Assembly (NCBI GenBank): GCA_025463925.1 | Contig: JAODBK010000091.1 | Coordinates: forward strand, 1 to 64,000 | From: Acidimicrobiales bacterium | GTDB taxonomy: Bacteria; Actinomycetota; Acidimicrobiia; Acidimicrobiales; AC-14 | Length of the DNA stretch: 64,000 bases | Direction: 5' to 3' | Notes under the pieces: model-generated | Database searches by the model: none | Told to the model about the DNA's origin: nothing | What the model saw: the letters and a program-made list of their open reading frames with translations, nothing else | In this document: positions 24,839-33,513 of the stretch, in pieces | Numbering within the stretch: position 1 is the first letter of the stretch | Layout: each line of letters begins with the position of its first letter | Made by a program: the position numbers and the translations under genes

Positions 24839-26830
24839 TTGGCCAGCGTGACCGAACCGATCGCCTACGGGCAGACGCCGCCACTGACGGCGCGCCGCAG
24901 CCTCCTGCGCCGGCCGACGTCGACTGCCGGCCTGTGGGGCTGGATCACGACCGTCGACCACAAGCGCATCGGCATCATGTACGGCGTCAGCGCGTTCGTG
25001 TTCTTCCTGCTGGGCGGGATCGAGGCACTGCTCCTGCGCCTGCAGCTCGGTGGTCCGAACCAGCACGTGCTGTCGGCCAGCGCGTACAACCAGGTGTTCA
25101 CGATGCACGGCACCACGATGATCTTCCTGGTCATCATGCCGATGGCCGCCGCCTTCGCGAACTACCTCGTGCCGATCATGATCGGGGCGCGCGACGTCGC
25201 CTTCCCGCGCCTCAACGCGTTCGGGTTCTGGACGTTCCTCGCCGGTGGGCTGTTCATGTACTCGAGCTTCCTGCTCGGCGGCGCGCCCAACGGCGGGTGG
25301 TTCGGCTACGTGCCCCAGACGCTGAAGGCCTACAGCCCGGGCCACAACATCGACTTCTGGGTGTTCGGCCTGCAGATCCTGGGCATCGCGTCGCTCACCG
25401 GCGCGATCAACCTGATCGTGACGATCATCAACATGCGCGCCCCCGGCATGAGCTTCATGCGCATGCCGATCTTCGTGTGGATGTCGCTCGTCGCGCAGTT
25501 CCTGCTGTTGTTCGCCCTGCCGGTCATCACGGTGGCGCTGTTCCTGCTGATGTTCGACCGGCAGTTCGGCGGGCACTTCTTCGACGCCCAGGCCGGCGCC
25601 GACCCGCTCCTCTGGCAGCACCTGTTCTGGATCTTCGGCCATCCGGAGGTCTACATCCTCATCCTCCCGGCGATGGGCATCGTCTCCGAGGTGCTGCCGG
25701 TGTACGCCCGCAAGCCGCTGTTCGGCTACGCCGTCAAGGTGTTCTCGGGCATCGCCATCGGCTTCATGGGTTGGGGCGTGTGGGCGCACCACATGTTCGC
25801 CACCGGACTCGGGCCGGTGGCCATCTCGGCGTTCGGCCTGTCGACGATGTTCATCGCGGTGCCCACCGGCGTGAAGATCTTCAACTGGCTCGGCACCCTG
25901 TGGGGCGGCAAGTTGCGCATCACGACGCCGTTCCTGTTCGCCGTCGGCTTCGTCGCCATGTTCACCATCGGCGGGCTGTCGGGCGTCACCCACGCGGTCG
26001 TGCCGGCCGACACCCAGCAGACGGACACCTACTACATCGTCGCCCACTTCCACTACGTCATGTTCGGCGGCTCGATCTTCGGCCTGTTCGCCGGCGTGTA
26101 CTACTGGGCGCCCAAGGTCACCGGCAAGATGCTGAGCGACTTCCTCGGCAAGATCCACTTCTGGCTCATGCTCGTCGGGTTCAACCTGACGTTCGGCCCG
26201 ATGCACATCCTCGGCCTCCAGGGCCAGCCCCGTCGCATCTACACGTACCCGGCCGGGCGCGGCTGGGAGTTCTGGAACCTGGTCTCGACGATCGGTGCCT
26301 TCACCATCGCGGCGTCGATCGTGGTGTTCATCGTGAACGTCATCCGGACCAAGATCAGCGACCAGCCCAACGTCGGCGCCGACCCGTGGGATGCCCGGAC
26401 GCTCGAGTGGACCATCCCCTCGCCACCGCCCGAGTACAACTTCGCCGAGGAGCCGCTGGTGACGGCGCGCGACGAGCTGTGGCACCGCAAGTACGACGAG
26501 GACGGAGACGGCCGCGCCATCCGGCGCGAGCTGGACTACCCGGTGGTGATGGACGAGGTGCCCGACGAAGTGCACGTGCACATGCCGTCGCCGTCGTACT
26601 GGCCGCTGGTGGCGTCGTTCACGTTGCCGGCGGTCGCGTACGGGATGATCTACCGGGCCTGGCCGGTGGCGATCGCCGCCGGCGTCGTCGAGATCACCGC
26701 GCTGTACTCGTGGGCGCTCGAGCCGTCGACCGCGCCCCCGGATCCCGACGAGGGGACCGAGGACCACGGGCCCGAGTTGGACAGTGGCGAACCGGCGGCG
26801 GCCGAGCTCGAAACGGCGGACGCGGACTGA
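24839..26830 (+). CDS. ctaD: Cytochrome c oxidase subunit I, with C-terminal extension
   Basis: This is the genuine catalytic subunit. All ligands are present: MHGTTMIF (low-spin haem), FGHPEVYILILP (CuB His and cross-linked Tyr), WAHHMF (CuB), and IVAHFHYVMFGG (haem a3 and low-spin haem). K-channel VPTGVKIFNWLG and D-channel GARDVAFPRLN are intact. The 663-residue chain is longer than usual because about 100 extra residues at the end add two helices (around YWPLVASFTLPAVAYG) and an acidic tail. TTG 24839 is close to GGCGGAG; GTG 24848 is an alternative. ctaE follows with a 1-bp overlap. Confidence 0.96.
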   Translation: MASVTEPIAYGQTPPLTARRSLLRRPTSTAGLWGWITTVDHKRIGIMYGVSAFVFFLLGGIEALLLRLQLGGPNQHVLSASAYNQVFTMHGTTMIFLVIMPMAAAFANYLVPIMIGARDVAFPRLNAFGFWTFLAGGLFMYSSFLLGGAPNGGWFGYVPQTLKAYSPGHNIDFWVFGLQILGIASLTGAINLIVTIINMRAPGMSFMRMPIFVWMSLVAQFLLLFALPVITVALFLLMFDRQFGGHFFDAQAGADPLLWQHLFWIFGHPEVYILILPAMGIVSEVLPVYARKPLFGYAVKVFSGIAIGFMGWGVWAHHMFATGLGPVAISAFGLSTMFIAVPTGVKIFNWLGTLWGGKLRITTPFLFAVGFVAMFTIGGLSGVTHAVVPADTQQTDTYYIVAHFHYVMFGGSIFGLFAGVYYWAPKVTGKMLSDFLGKIHFWLMLVGFNLTFGPMHILGLQGQPRRIYTYPAGRGWEFWNLVSTIGAFTIAASIVVFIVNVIRTKISDQPNVGADPWDARTLEWTIPSPPPEYNFAEEPLVTARDELWHRKYDEDGDGRAIRRELDYPVVMDEVPDEVHVHMPSPSYWPLVASFTLPAVAYGMIYRAWPVAIAAGVVEITALYSWALEPSTAPPDPDEGTEDHGPELDSGEPAAAELETADAD

Positions 26831-27444
26831 TGGCGGCCACCGTGCACGATCCGGTCGAGGCCGACGACGACGTCCTGCACCACAGCGCCACCGGCCTCAG
26901 CAACGAGAAGATCGCCATGTGGGCCTTCCTGGCGTCGGACTGCCTGCTGTTCGGCGCGCTGATCTCGACGTACATCCTGTACCGGGGCCGCAGCGTCGTC
27001 GGTCCGTACCCGCACGGCGTGTACGACATCCCGTACACGTCGGTCAGCTCGTTCGTGCTGCTCATGAGCTCGCTCACGATGGTGCTGGCGCTCTCAGCCA
27101 TCCAGCGCAACGACCAGCGGCGGCTGCGCATCTGGCTGCTCACCACCGCGCTCTTGGGCACGGTGTTCATCGGCGGCCAGGTCTACGAGTTCACATCGTT
27201 CGTGCGGATGGGGCTCAAGATCCACACCAACCTGTTCGGGTCGAGCTTCTTCGTGCTCACCGGGTTCCATGGCACCCACGTCTTCATCGGCGTGCTGATG
27301 CTCATGTCGTTGTTCAGCCTCTCGCTGAAGGGCAAGCTGCCCCAGGAGAAGGCCCAGACGGTCGAGCTCGTCGGCCTCTACTGGCACTTCGTCGACGTCA
27401 TCTGGATCCTGATCTTCACCCTCGTCTACCTGATCCCGTCCTGA
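26830..27444 (+). CDS. ctaE: Cytochrome c oxidase subunit III
   Basis: The 204-residue protein has five membrane helices with typical segments KIAMWAFLASDCLLFGALIS, FEFTSFVRMG-like VYEFTSFVRMG, FVLTGFHGTHVFIGVLML and VGLYWHFVDVIWILIFTLVY. The conserved Glu and His residues are present, as expected for a normal subunit III. ATG 26830 overlaps the ctaD stop by one base. It is part of ctaC-D-E-F-G. Confidence 0.95.
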   Translation: MAATVHDPVEADDDVLHHSATGLSNEKIAMWAFLASDCLLFGALISTYILYRGRSVVGPYPHGVYDIPYTSVSSFVLLMSSLTMVLALSAIQRNDQRRLRIWLLTTALLGTVFIGGQVYEFTSFVRMGLKIHTNLFGSSFFVLTGFHGTHVFIGVLMLMSLFSLSLKGKLPQEKAQTVELVGLYWHFVDVIWILIFTLVYLIPS

Positions 27445-27449
27445 GGCCC

Positions 27450-27791
27450 ATGACCGACACCGCAACGAGCCATGAGGTCGAGCCCCACACCCACGACGAG
27501 CGCGCCCATCCGAGCGACGCCCAGTACGTCGCCGTCGCGTTGGTGTTGGGGGCGATCACCGCCGTCGAGGTCGGGGTGTACTACATCACCGCGATACCGA
27601 AGCATCTCCTCACGACGATGCTGATCGTGATGTCGGCGGTGAAGTTCAGCGCCGTCGTGCTCTGGTTCATGCACCTGCGGTTCGACAGCCGCCTGTTCCG
27701 CCGGCTGTTCGTCACCGGTCTCGTGCTGGCATTCGCGGTGTTCCTGATCTTCCTGTCGAGCCTGCACTTCTACTCGCCCTCGCGGCACTGA
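27450..27791 (+). CDS. ctaF: Cytochrome c oxidase subunit IV (CyoD/COX4 prokaryotic type)
   Basis: This small 113-residue membrane protein has three hydrophobic helices (YVAVALVLGAITAVEVGVYY, TMLIVMSAVKFSAVVLWFMH, LFVTGLVLAFAVFLIFLSSL). The KFSAVVLWFMHLRFDSRLF pattern is typical of prokaryotic subunit IV. The N-terminus is His-rich (EVEPHTHDERAHP). It starts 5 bp after ctaE. Its role is in assembly or stability of the oxidase; it has no redox centre. Confidence 0.88.
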   Translation: MTDTATSHEVEPHTHDERAHPSDAQYVAVALVLGAITAVEVGVYYITAIPKHLLTTMLIVMSAVKFSAVVLWFMHLRFDSRLFRRLFVTGLVLAFAVFLIFLSSLHFYSPSRH

Positions 27792-27802
27792 GGAGCCGGG
27801 CG

Positions 27803-28702
27803 ATGGTGGGCACGGTCGAAGTCGCCACCAACCACTTCCCGGGGTTCCACGTCCATCCCGACGTGATCGCCTTGGTCGTCGTGCTCCAGGGTTGGTACGT
27901 CCTCGCGTTGCGGCGCGAGCGGGCTCGTCGGCGGGCGGCGGGCGACCCCGGGCCGGTGGCCACGCCGGGCCAGATCCGGGCCTGGTCGGCGGGGGTGTTC
28001 CTGGTGTTCGTGGCGGCGGGGTGGCCGCTCCACGACCTGGCCGAGGGCTACTTCTACAGCGCCCACATGGTGCAGCACATGTTGCTCACGCTCGCGGTGG
28101 CGCCGTTGCTGTTGATGGGCACGCCGACTTGGCTGGCTCGGCGCGCCGTGCCCGGCGACCGGGCGCGGGCGGTGCTCCGGCAGGTGTGCCGGCCGGGCGT
28201 CGGCGTCATCCAGTTCAACGCCATCCTCGTGCTGTCGCACTGGCCGACCGTCGTCGACCTGACGCTGCGCCACCACTTGCTCCATCTGGTCGCCCACGCG
28301 GTGTTGCTGCTGTCGGCGATGGCGATGTGGATGGTGGTCGTCAGCCCGTTGCCCGAGGTGCCGCGCGCCAAGCCGCCGACGCAGATGCTGTACCTGTTCC
28401 TCATGACGATCGTGCCGACGGTGCCGGCGTCGTTCCTCACGTTCAACTCCAAGCCGCTCTACCACTTCTACGAGCACGTGCCCCGGTTGTGGGGGTGGGC
28501 CGCGCTGTCGGACCAGCAGGTTGCCGGGCTGCTCATGAAGATCGTCGGCGGCTTCGACCTCTGGGTGGTGATCGCCGTCGTCTTCTTCCGGTGGCACCAA
28601 CGCGAGGAGCGCCTCGAGCGCGACGCCGCCAAGGGTGACGTGCTGCTGTGGGAGGACGTCGAACCCTTCGTCACCGAACCACAGGTGCGGCGACGAGTGT
28701 GA
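27803..28702 (+). CDS. ctaG: Cytochrome c oxidase assembly protein, CtaG/caa3 type
   Basis: The 299-residue protein has about seven membrane helices and the His-rich motifs of the caa3_CtaG family: AHMVQHMLLTLAVAPLLLMG, LSHWPTVVDLTLRHHLLH and NSKPLYHFYEHVPRLWG. Family members are needed for CuB/CuA insertion or late assembly of caa3 oxidase. ATG 27803 follows ctaF by 11 bp. The stop overlaps the next thioredoxin lipoprotein start by four bases, so copper delivery and disulfide reduction seem coupled. Confidence 0.9.
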   Translation: MVGTVEVATNHFPGFHVHPDVIALVVVLQGWYVLALRRERARRRAAGDPGPVATPGQIRAWSAGVFLVFVAAGWPLHDLAEGYFYSAHMVQHMLLTLAVAPLLLMGTPTWLARRAVPGDRARAVLRQVCRPGVGVIQFNAILVLSHWPTVVDLTLRHHLLHLVAHAVLLLSAMAMWMVVVSPLPEVPRAKPPTQMLYLFLMTIVPTVPASFLTFNSKPLYHFYEHVPRLWGWAALSDQQVAGLLMKIVGGFDLWVVIAVVFFRWHQREERLERDAAKGDVLLWEDVEPFVTEPQVRRRV

Positions 28703-29187
28703 GCTTCAGGCCGGTCCTGTGCGCTTTCGCGTTGATTGCGCTCGTCGGCTGTTCGTCGGGCTCGACGGCGCGTGCGATCGTCGGGCGGTCTGCTCCGATG
28801 ATCTCGGGCATGGCACTGGACGGGCGGGACGTTGCGTTGGCCGATGATCGCGGGCACCCGGTGCTGGTCAACTTCTGGGCGTCGTGGTGCATCCCGTGCC
28901 GTGACGAGTTCCCGGTGCTGCGGCAGGCATTGGTCGACCATCCGGGCCTGCGGGTGTTCGGGGTCGCGTTCCAGGACGCCGCGGGACCGGCGCGCCAGTT
29001 CGCCGATCACGCCGGCGCCACCTGGCCGTCGATCGTCGACCGCAAGGACCATCAGGCCGGCATCTGGTCGGTGCGCGCCCCGCCGGTGACGGTGCTCGTC
29101 GGGCCGGACGGCGCGGTCCGGGCCCGCCATGTCGGCCAACTGAGCCGCACCGAGATCGAGCGCATGTTGTCGGGCCTGCCGGCATGA
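28699..29187 (+). CDS. Second thioredoxin-fold lipoprotein (TlpA/ResA type)
   Basis: This 162-residue protein begins with a lipoprotein signal (CAFALIALVGC) and has the thioredoxin-like core VLVNFWASWCIPCRDEFPVL with active CIPC, LRVFGVAFQDAAG, and APPVTVLVGPDG with the cis-Pro region. It probably reduces outside disulfides during oxidase or cytochrome c maturation. GTG 28699 overlaps the ctaG stop, and its own stop overlaps the methyltransferase start. With the copy at 23225 it brackets the genuine oxidase operon. Confidence 0.87.
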   Translation: MSFRPVLCAFALIALVGCSSGSTARAIVGRSAPMISGMALDGRDVALADDRGHPVLVNFWASWCIPCRDEFPVLRQALVDHPGLRVFGVAFQDAAGPARQFADHAGATWPSIVDRKDHQAGIWSVRAPPVTVLVGPDGAVRARHVGQLSRTEIERMLSGLPA

Positions 29188-29984
29188 CCGAGGAGCTGCG
29201 CGAGTGGGTCGCGTCCCGGTCCTGGTATCACACCATGGAGATCGCGCCCGGGGTCCTGACGCCGGGATGGTTCGACCTGCGCTCGTTCGCCGGCGAGATC
29301 CCATGGGGCGACCTGACGGGCATGCGCTGCCTCGACGTCGGGACCTTCGACGGGTTCTGGGCGTTCGAGATGGAACGTCGCGGCGGAGCCGTCGTCGCGG
29401 TCGATGAGCTGGACCCGGACAAGTGGGACTGGCCGGCCGGGAGCCGGGCGGAGGCGGTCGCCGCCATCGCCGATCGGCACCGCCGCGGGGAGTCGTTCCC
29501 CCGGCTGAAGGAGCTGCTCGGCTCCGGCGTCGAGCGCCACCATTGCAACGTCTACGACTTGGACGCCGACCGGCTGGGCGGGCCCTTCGACGTGATCTAC
29601 GTCGGCAGCATCCTCCTGCACCTGCGCGACCCCGTCCGGGCGCTCGAGCGGGTCCGGGCGGTGGCGAAGCCGAGCGCGCGGGTGTTCGTCGTCGACGCCA
29701 TCGACATCGAGCTCACGCTGGCGTTCCCGTCGCGCCCCATGGCCGGGCTCGACGGCCTCGGCCGGCCGTGGTGGTGGAAGCCCAACCTGGCCGGGCTGGC
29801 CCGCATGGTGACGTCGGCCGGGTTCACCGTCGACCGCCCGCCCCGCCGGGTGTTCCTCCAGCCGGGCGCCGGCCAGCCGACGCCGTGGCCGCGGCCCGGT
29901 CATGCGCTCCGCCGCGACGGCCGCGAGATGGCGGTCTTCCGGCTGAAGGGCGACCCCCACGGCCTGGTCGTGGCCCGCCCCTGA
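29184..29984 (+). CDS. Class I SAM-dependent methyltransferase (DUF1698/CmoB-like)
   Basis: The 266-residue protein has WYHTMEIAPGVLTPGWFD at the N-terminus and the SAM-binding GMRCLDVGTFDGFWAFEMER motif. An acidic AVDELD follows at the end of the second strand, and FDVIYVGSILLHLRDPVRAL matches motif IV. This order resembles CmoB/DUF1698-type tRNA uridine modifying methyltransferases, but the carboxy-SAM residues cannot be confirmed, so only a methyltransferase role is claimed. It overlaps the thioredoxin gene by 4 bp. Confidence 0.8.
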   Translation: MTEELREWVASRSWYHTMEIAPGVLTPGWFDLRSFAGEIPWGDLTGMRCLDVGTFDGFWAFEMERRGGAVVAVDELDPDKWDWPAGSRAEAVAAIADRHRRGESFPRLKELLGSGVERHHCNVYDLDADRLGGPFDVIYVGSILLHLRDPVRALERVRAVAKPSARVFVVDAIDIELTLAFPSRPMAGLDGLGRPWWWKPNLAGLARMVTSAGFTVDRPPRRVFLQPGAGQPTPWPRPGHALRRDGREMAVFRLKGDPHGLVVARP

Positions 29985-30012
29985 TCGACAGGTCGGCTGT
30001 AGCTTCGGAGCG

Positions 30013-30273
30013 GTGGGTGTCGAACGCCTGAGGGAGCGCTTGGCCGACGCGCTCCGGCTGGTGCGAGCGGGCGGCAGCGCCACGCGCGTCAAGCGCAACG
30101 CCGAGATGGACTTTTGGCGGTCGGTCCAGGCCCGCGAAGGCGAACTCGGCAACAGCCACTACGAGTTCTTCTACACGACCGCTTTCGACCTCGACCGATC
30201 CTTCTACGCGGGCAAGCGGGTCCTCGACATCGGTTGCGGCCCGAGGGGCAGCCTCGAATGGGCCCACAAGTAG
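30013..30273 (+). pseudogene. Truncated SAM methyltransferase
   Basis: From GTG 30013 the protein reads through a normal methyltransferase beginning, including SHYEFFYTTAFDLDRSFYAG and then KRVLDIGCGPRGSLEWA, which is motif I of the SAM fold. It stops three codons later at HK-stop. Only 86 residues remain and the rest of the fold (motifs II-IV) is missing and not found downstream. The break lies at the left edge of the accessory stretch, so it was probably caused by insertion or deletion at about 30265. Confidence 0.75.
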
Positions 30274-30300
30274 AGACGAACGACAGCCAGAGGTGCGCCC

Positions 30301-31356
30301 GTGCACATTCGTCATGCCCTGAGCACGGCCGTTGTGGTGTTGTGCTGGACGACGGCGTGCGGCGGCAGCCATCACACCGCTCGTGCTGTGCCGTCGACCG
30401 CCGCGGCGACCACGCCGGCCGCCCCGACGACCACCACCACAGTTGCGGTCCAACTGCAGTGGTCCGCCCCGCAGAAGATCGACCCGGACCAGGGCTACGC
30501 CGACGTTTCGTGTGCCTCGCCGAGCTTCTGCGCGGCGGTGGTCGCAAGCAAGACCGCCGGGCGTGCGGTCGTCTGGAATGGCACCTCCTGGTCGGCCCCG
30601 AAGCTGCTCGCCCAACAGAACCTCAACCACGTGTCGTGCACCTCGGCCACCTTCTGCTTGGCCGGTGGTCCTAATGGTGCCGGGTACCTGTGGAACGGCA
30701 ATTCGTGGGCCACGGGCGCGCAGATCCGGTGGCCGAACCCCAACGACGGCATCACCAACGTGGCCTGCACATCGCCGACCTTCTGCGCCGCTCCCGACGA
30801 GGACAATGACGTACGCATCTGGAACGGCAGTTCCTGGTCCATCGAACACAAGGTCGGGAGCGACTCGATCTCCTGCCCCTCGCCCACGTTCTGCATGGTG
30901 GTCGACGAAGGGGGCAATGCAGCCGTGTGGAACGGCACCTTATTCTCCCCGCCCGCCAACATCGACGGTACCGAACACTTCGCCGCGGTCTCGTGCCCGT
31001 CAGCCAGCTTCTGCTTGGCGATCGACCAGAGCGGCAATTGGCTCGCCTGGAACGGCACGACGTGGTCCTCAGCCCAGAAGATGCAGCCCGCCAGCCACTG
31101 CTTCTCGAACTGCGGGCCGAGCGTCATCAACTGGGTGTCGTGTCCGACCTCGACCGACTGTGTCGCGGTGGGATCCGACGGCAGCGAGGCCGACTGGAAC
31201 GGCACGGTGTGGTCCTCGCCGCGGTCGATCGATCCGAGCCTGGCCAGTAGCAGAGGCGGGTCTCTCGGCATCGACGCGGTGTCCTGCCCGACGACGACCT
31301 TCTGTGTCGCCGTGTTCGCGGACGGCAACGCGGTGATCGGCCGGCGTGCCGGATGA
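30301..31356 (+). CDS. Lipoprotein with seven Cys-pair repeats, probable beta-propeller
   Basis: GTG 30301 gives a lipoprotein signal ending WTTAC and a Thr/Ala-rich linker. The rest is seven repeats of about 38-50 residues with the pattern VSC-x-S-x-x-FC-x-AV, then WNG-x-x-W-S-x-P. Each repeat holds two Cys six or seven residues apart, likely a disulfide. The W-x-G/aromatic spacing and the number seven suggest a seven-bladed beta-propeller on the outer surface. Similar VSCPSxxFCxAV repeat proteins are common in actinobacteria, with no known ligand. It begins 27 bp after the truncated methyltransferase. Confidence 0.8.
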   Translation: MHIRHALSTAVVVLCWTTACGGSHHTARAVPSTAAATTPAAPTTTTTVAVQLQWSAPQKIDPDQGYADVSCASPSFCAAVVASKTAGRAVVWNGTSWSAPKLLAQQNLNHVSCTSATFCLAGGPNGAGYLWNGNSWATGAQIRWPNPNDGITNVACTSPTFCAAPDEDNDVRIWNGSSWSIEHKVGSDSISCPSPTFCMVVDEGGNAAVWNGTLFSPPANIDGTEHFAAVSCPSASFCLAIDQSGNWLAWNGTTWSSAQKMQPASHCFSNCGPSVINWVSCPTSTDCVAVGSDGSEADWNGTVWSSPRSIDPSLASSRGGSLGIDAVSCPTTTFCVAVFADGNAVIGRRAG

Positions 31357-31926
31357 CCCGTCGTGCCTTCGCCGCGGTCACCTGGCTACGAATGACAGCC
31401 TGCGGTGGCACCAGCCAATGCGCAACAGCGGCCCGGTCAGCAGTCCGCCTAGCGCACCGGGGCACTTCTCGGATGGCTGCTGCCCGCTGGGGAACTCTCA
31501 GTTCGACTCCACCTGGACGTCGATCCCGGATGTCGATCTTCCGAACCCCTGTACGAACCGTCCGATGCACTCAAGTGGCTCGGAGAACTGGCGCTCGTCC
31601 CGCGCAGGCTCGTCGGTGCGTAGCGAACGGGTACGCCGAAGGTTCAGATCCAACACACAACCCGCTTCTCCCAAATATCACCTGACGCGTCAGGTTCAAC
31701 AGCTCGTCTCGTGGCGGGATCGGCCGCAGATCGGCCCCACGGTCTTCTCCGACGGAATGACTATGGACGCCGTCGTTGATCGAGGCATTTCAAGCCGCAT
31801 TGGGTTGTTCTGGAGCTTCAGACCTTGACGCCGCGCGCGGGGCAGTCCATCGTCGATGCCAGAGGGCAACCTACGGTTGCGGCGGCGCTCCGGCCCCTGG
31901 TGCGTCATTTGAGGGGGCGAGCGGTC
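31357..31926. other. Non-coding stretch between the two repeat proteins
   Basis: I see no convincing gene here. Base composition is less GC-rich than in the core regions, and open frames on both strands lack recognisable motifs. It holds a perfect 16-bp palindrome at 31680-31695 and the ribosome site of the next gene (GAGGGGG near 31910). Confidence 0.6.
31680..31695. repeat. Perfect 16-bp palindrome ACCTGACGCGTCAGGT
   Basis: The 16-bp sequence is its own reverse complement. Its 12-bp core CTGACGCGTCAG occurs again at 35755-35766. It may be a regulator site or a recombination mark. Confidence 0.6.
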
Positions 31927-33513
31927 ATGAGCGACAGCACGAGGTCAATTTGGCGTAGGTGCCGCGACGATCGTGTGCGAACGGCGATCCGCCGAACAAA
32001 GCTGCACCGCAGGCATCGCGCTTTAGCCCTTCGGAGTTTCGTCCTCACGCTGGCGGTCGTCGCTGGACTTTGCGTTGTAGGTGCGGGGTCCGCGTCGGCC
32101 AGCACCATCATTCAGCCGGTGCCGGGGACGGATAACCTCGTGGGCGTCGCCTGTCCCAGCGTCGCCACCTGCTATGCGGTAGGACGGAACTCTTCGGGCC
32201 AGGGCGTGGTTGTACCGATTACCAACGGAATCGCGGGCAGCGCCCTGGTCGTGTCAGGGACGACTGGCCTCTCCGGCATCACATGTCCGAACGTCACCAC
32301 GTGCTACGCCGTCGGTGGTCAGCCCGGGGATTCCCATCTAAACAACACTGGCGTGGTCGTGCCCATCACGGGGGGCGTCGCGGGCAGCCCCCAGGTGGCG
32401 TCGGGCACCTTGGATCTGTTTGGCATCGCCTGTTCAAGCGCCACCAGCTGCGAAGCCGTGGGCTTCAAGTATGTGGGCGCGCCCTTCTTCAATGAGGGCG
32501 TGGTCGTGCCCATCACCAACGGCAGTCCGGGAACCGCGCAGGCGATACCTGGGACCTATGAGGTCCTCGATGTTGCATGTTCAAGCGCCACGGCCTGTGA
32601 TGCCACCGGATTGAACTCCTCGACCGACGAGGGCGTGGTAGTGCCCATCACCGGCGGCACCGCGGGCAGCGCCCAGCCAGTCACAGGAACCTTCGTCCTC
32701 GAAGGCATCGCATGTACCAGCGCCACCACGTGCACGGCGGTCGGTCCGAACTCCTCGTTCACCGCAGGCGTGTTGGTGCCCATCACCGGAGGCACTCCCG
32801 GCAGCCCCCAAGCGGTGTCCGGGACAAACTTCCTCGGTGGCTTCACCTGTACCAGCGCCACAAGCTGTGTGGCGGTGGGAGAGAACCCGTCTTTTGAGGG
32901 CGCGGTGGTGCCGATCACAAATGGAGTTGCGGGGACCGTCCAAGCGGTGCCGGGGACTGGCGCCATCGATGCCGTGGCCTGTATGAGCGCCACCATCTGC
33001 GAGGCGGTGGGTTACAACTCTTCGTTCAGTGAGGGTGTCGTGGTTTCACTGGGCGCCAACCTGAACGGAGCGAACCTCACCGGCGCCAACCTGACTGGCG
33101 CCAACCTCACCGGCGCCAACCTGAACGGAGCGAACCTCGTCGTCGCCAACCTGACTGGCGCCAACCTCACCGGCGCCAACCTGAACGGAGCGAACCTCCT
33201 CGGCGCCAACCTGACTGGCGCCAACCTCATCGGCGCCAACCTGAACGGCGCGACCCTCAGCATCGCCAACCTCACCAGCGCCAACCTCAGCGGCGCCAAC
33301 CTCAGCGGCGCGAACCTCCTCGGCGCCAACCTGACTGGCGCCAACCTCATCGGCGCCAACCTGAGCAAGGCGGACCTCATCGGCGCCAACCTCACCGGTG
33401 CCACCACCACAGGCGCGAAATTCACCGGCGCTGTGTGGTTCAACACGACCTGTCCGAACGGCGTCAATAGCAACAGCTACTCACCTGATACCTGTGTCGG
33501 TCACGGCATCTGA
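31927..33513 (+). CDS. Secreted protein: seven Cys-pair repeats followed by a pentapeptide-repeat helix
   Basis: After a signal peptide (SFVLTLAVVAGLCVVGAGSA) the protein has seven repeats of about 45 residues. Each carries V-x-GT-x-x-L-x-GIAC-x-SAT-x-C-x-AVG then GVVVPITNG-x-x-GS, with one Cys pair per repeat, suggesting a seven-bladed propeller. From about residue 376 it changes into about 25 pentapeptides of the A-N-L-x-G type (GANLT, GANLI, GANLN), a right-handed square beta-helix of about six turns. It is capped by FTGAVWFNTTCPNGVNSNS and CVGHG with two Cys. ATG 31927 is chosen; TTG 31825 is an upstream in-frame start without signal-peptide sense. A surface or adhesive role is inferred. 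Confidence 0.82.
   Translation: MSDSTRSIWRRCRDDRVRTAIRRTKLHRRHRALALRSFVLTLAVVAGLCVVGAGSASASTIIQPVPGTDNLVGVACPSVATCYAVGRNSSGQGVVVPITNGIAGSALVVSGTTGLSGITCPNVTTCYAVGGQPGDSHLNNTGVVVPITGGVAGSPQVASGTLDLFGIACSSATSCEAVGFKYVGAPFFNEGVVVPITNGSPGTAQAIPGTYEVLDVACSSATACDATGLNSSTDEGVVVPITGGTAGSAQPVTGTFVLEGIACTSATTCTAVGPNSSFTAGVLVPITGGTPGSPQAVSGTNFLGGFTCTSATSCVAVGENPSFEGAVVPITNGVAGTVQAVPGTGAIDAVACMSATICEAVGYNSSFSEGVVVSLGANLNGANLTGANLTGANLTGANLNGANLVVANLTGANLTGANLNGANLLGANLTGANLIGANLNGATLSIANLTSANLSGANLSGANLLGANLTGANLIGANLSKADLIGANLTGATTTGAKFTGAVWFNTTCPNGVNSNSYSPDTCVGHGI
33052..33432 (+). repeat. 15-bp tandem DNA repeat encoding pentapeptides
   Basis: Units such as GGCGCCAACCTGACT and GGCGCCAACCTCATC are repeated about 25 times with small changes and stay in frame. 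Blocks of 60 bp are almost identical (33061-33120, 33121-33180 and 33181-33240), which suggests recent expansion by slippage or unequal recombination. Confidence 0.85.

Noticed and set aside
31357-31926. Transposase remnant between the repeat proteins
   Set aside because: Frames on both strands lack any transposase motif or terminal repeats.
33052-33432. CRISPR array or other non-coding tandem repeat
   Set aside because: Units are 15 bp, contiguous without spacers, and keep one reading frame that encodes pentapeptides; it is part of a gene.
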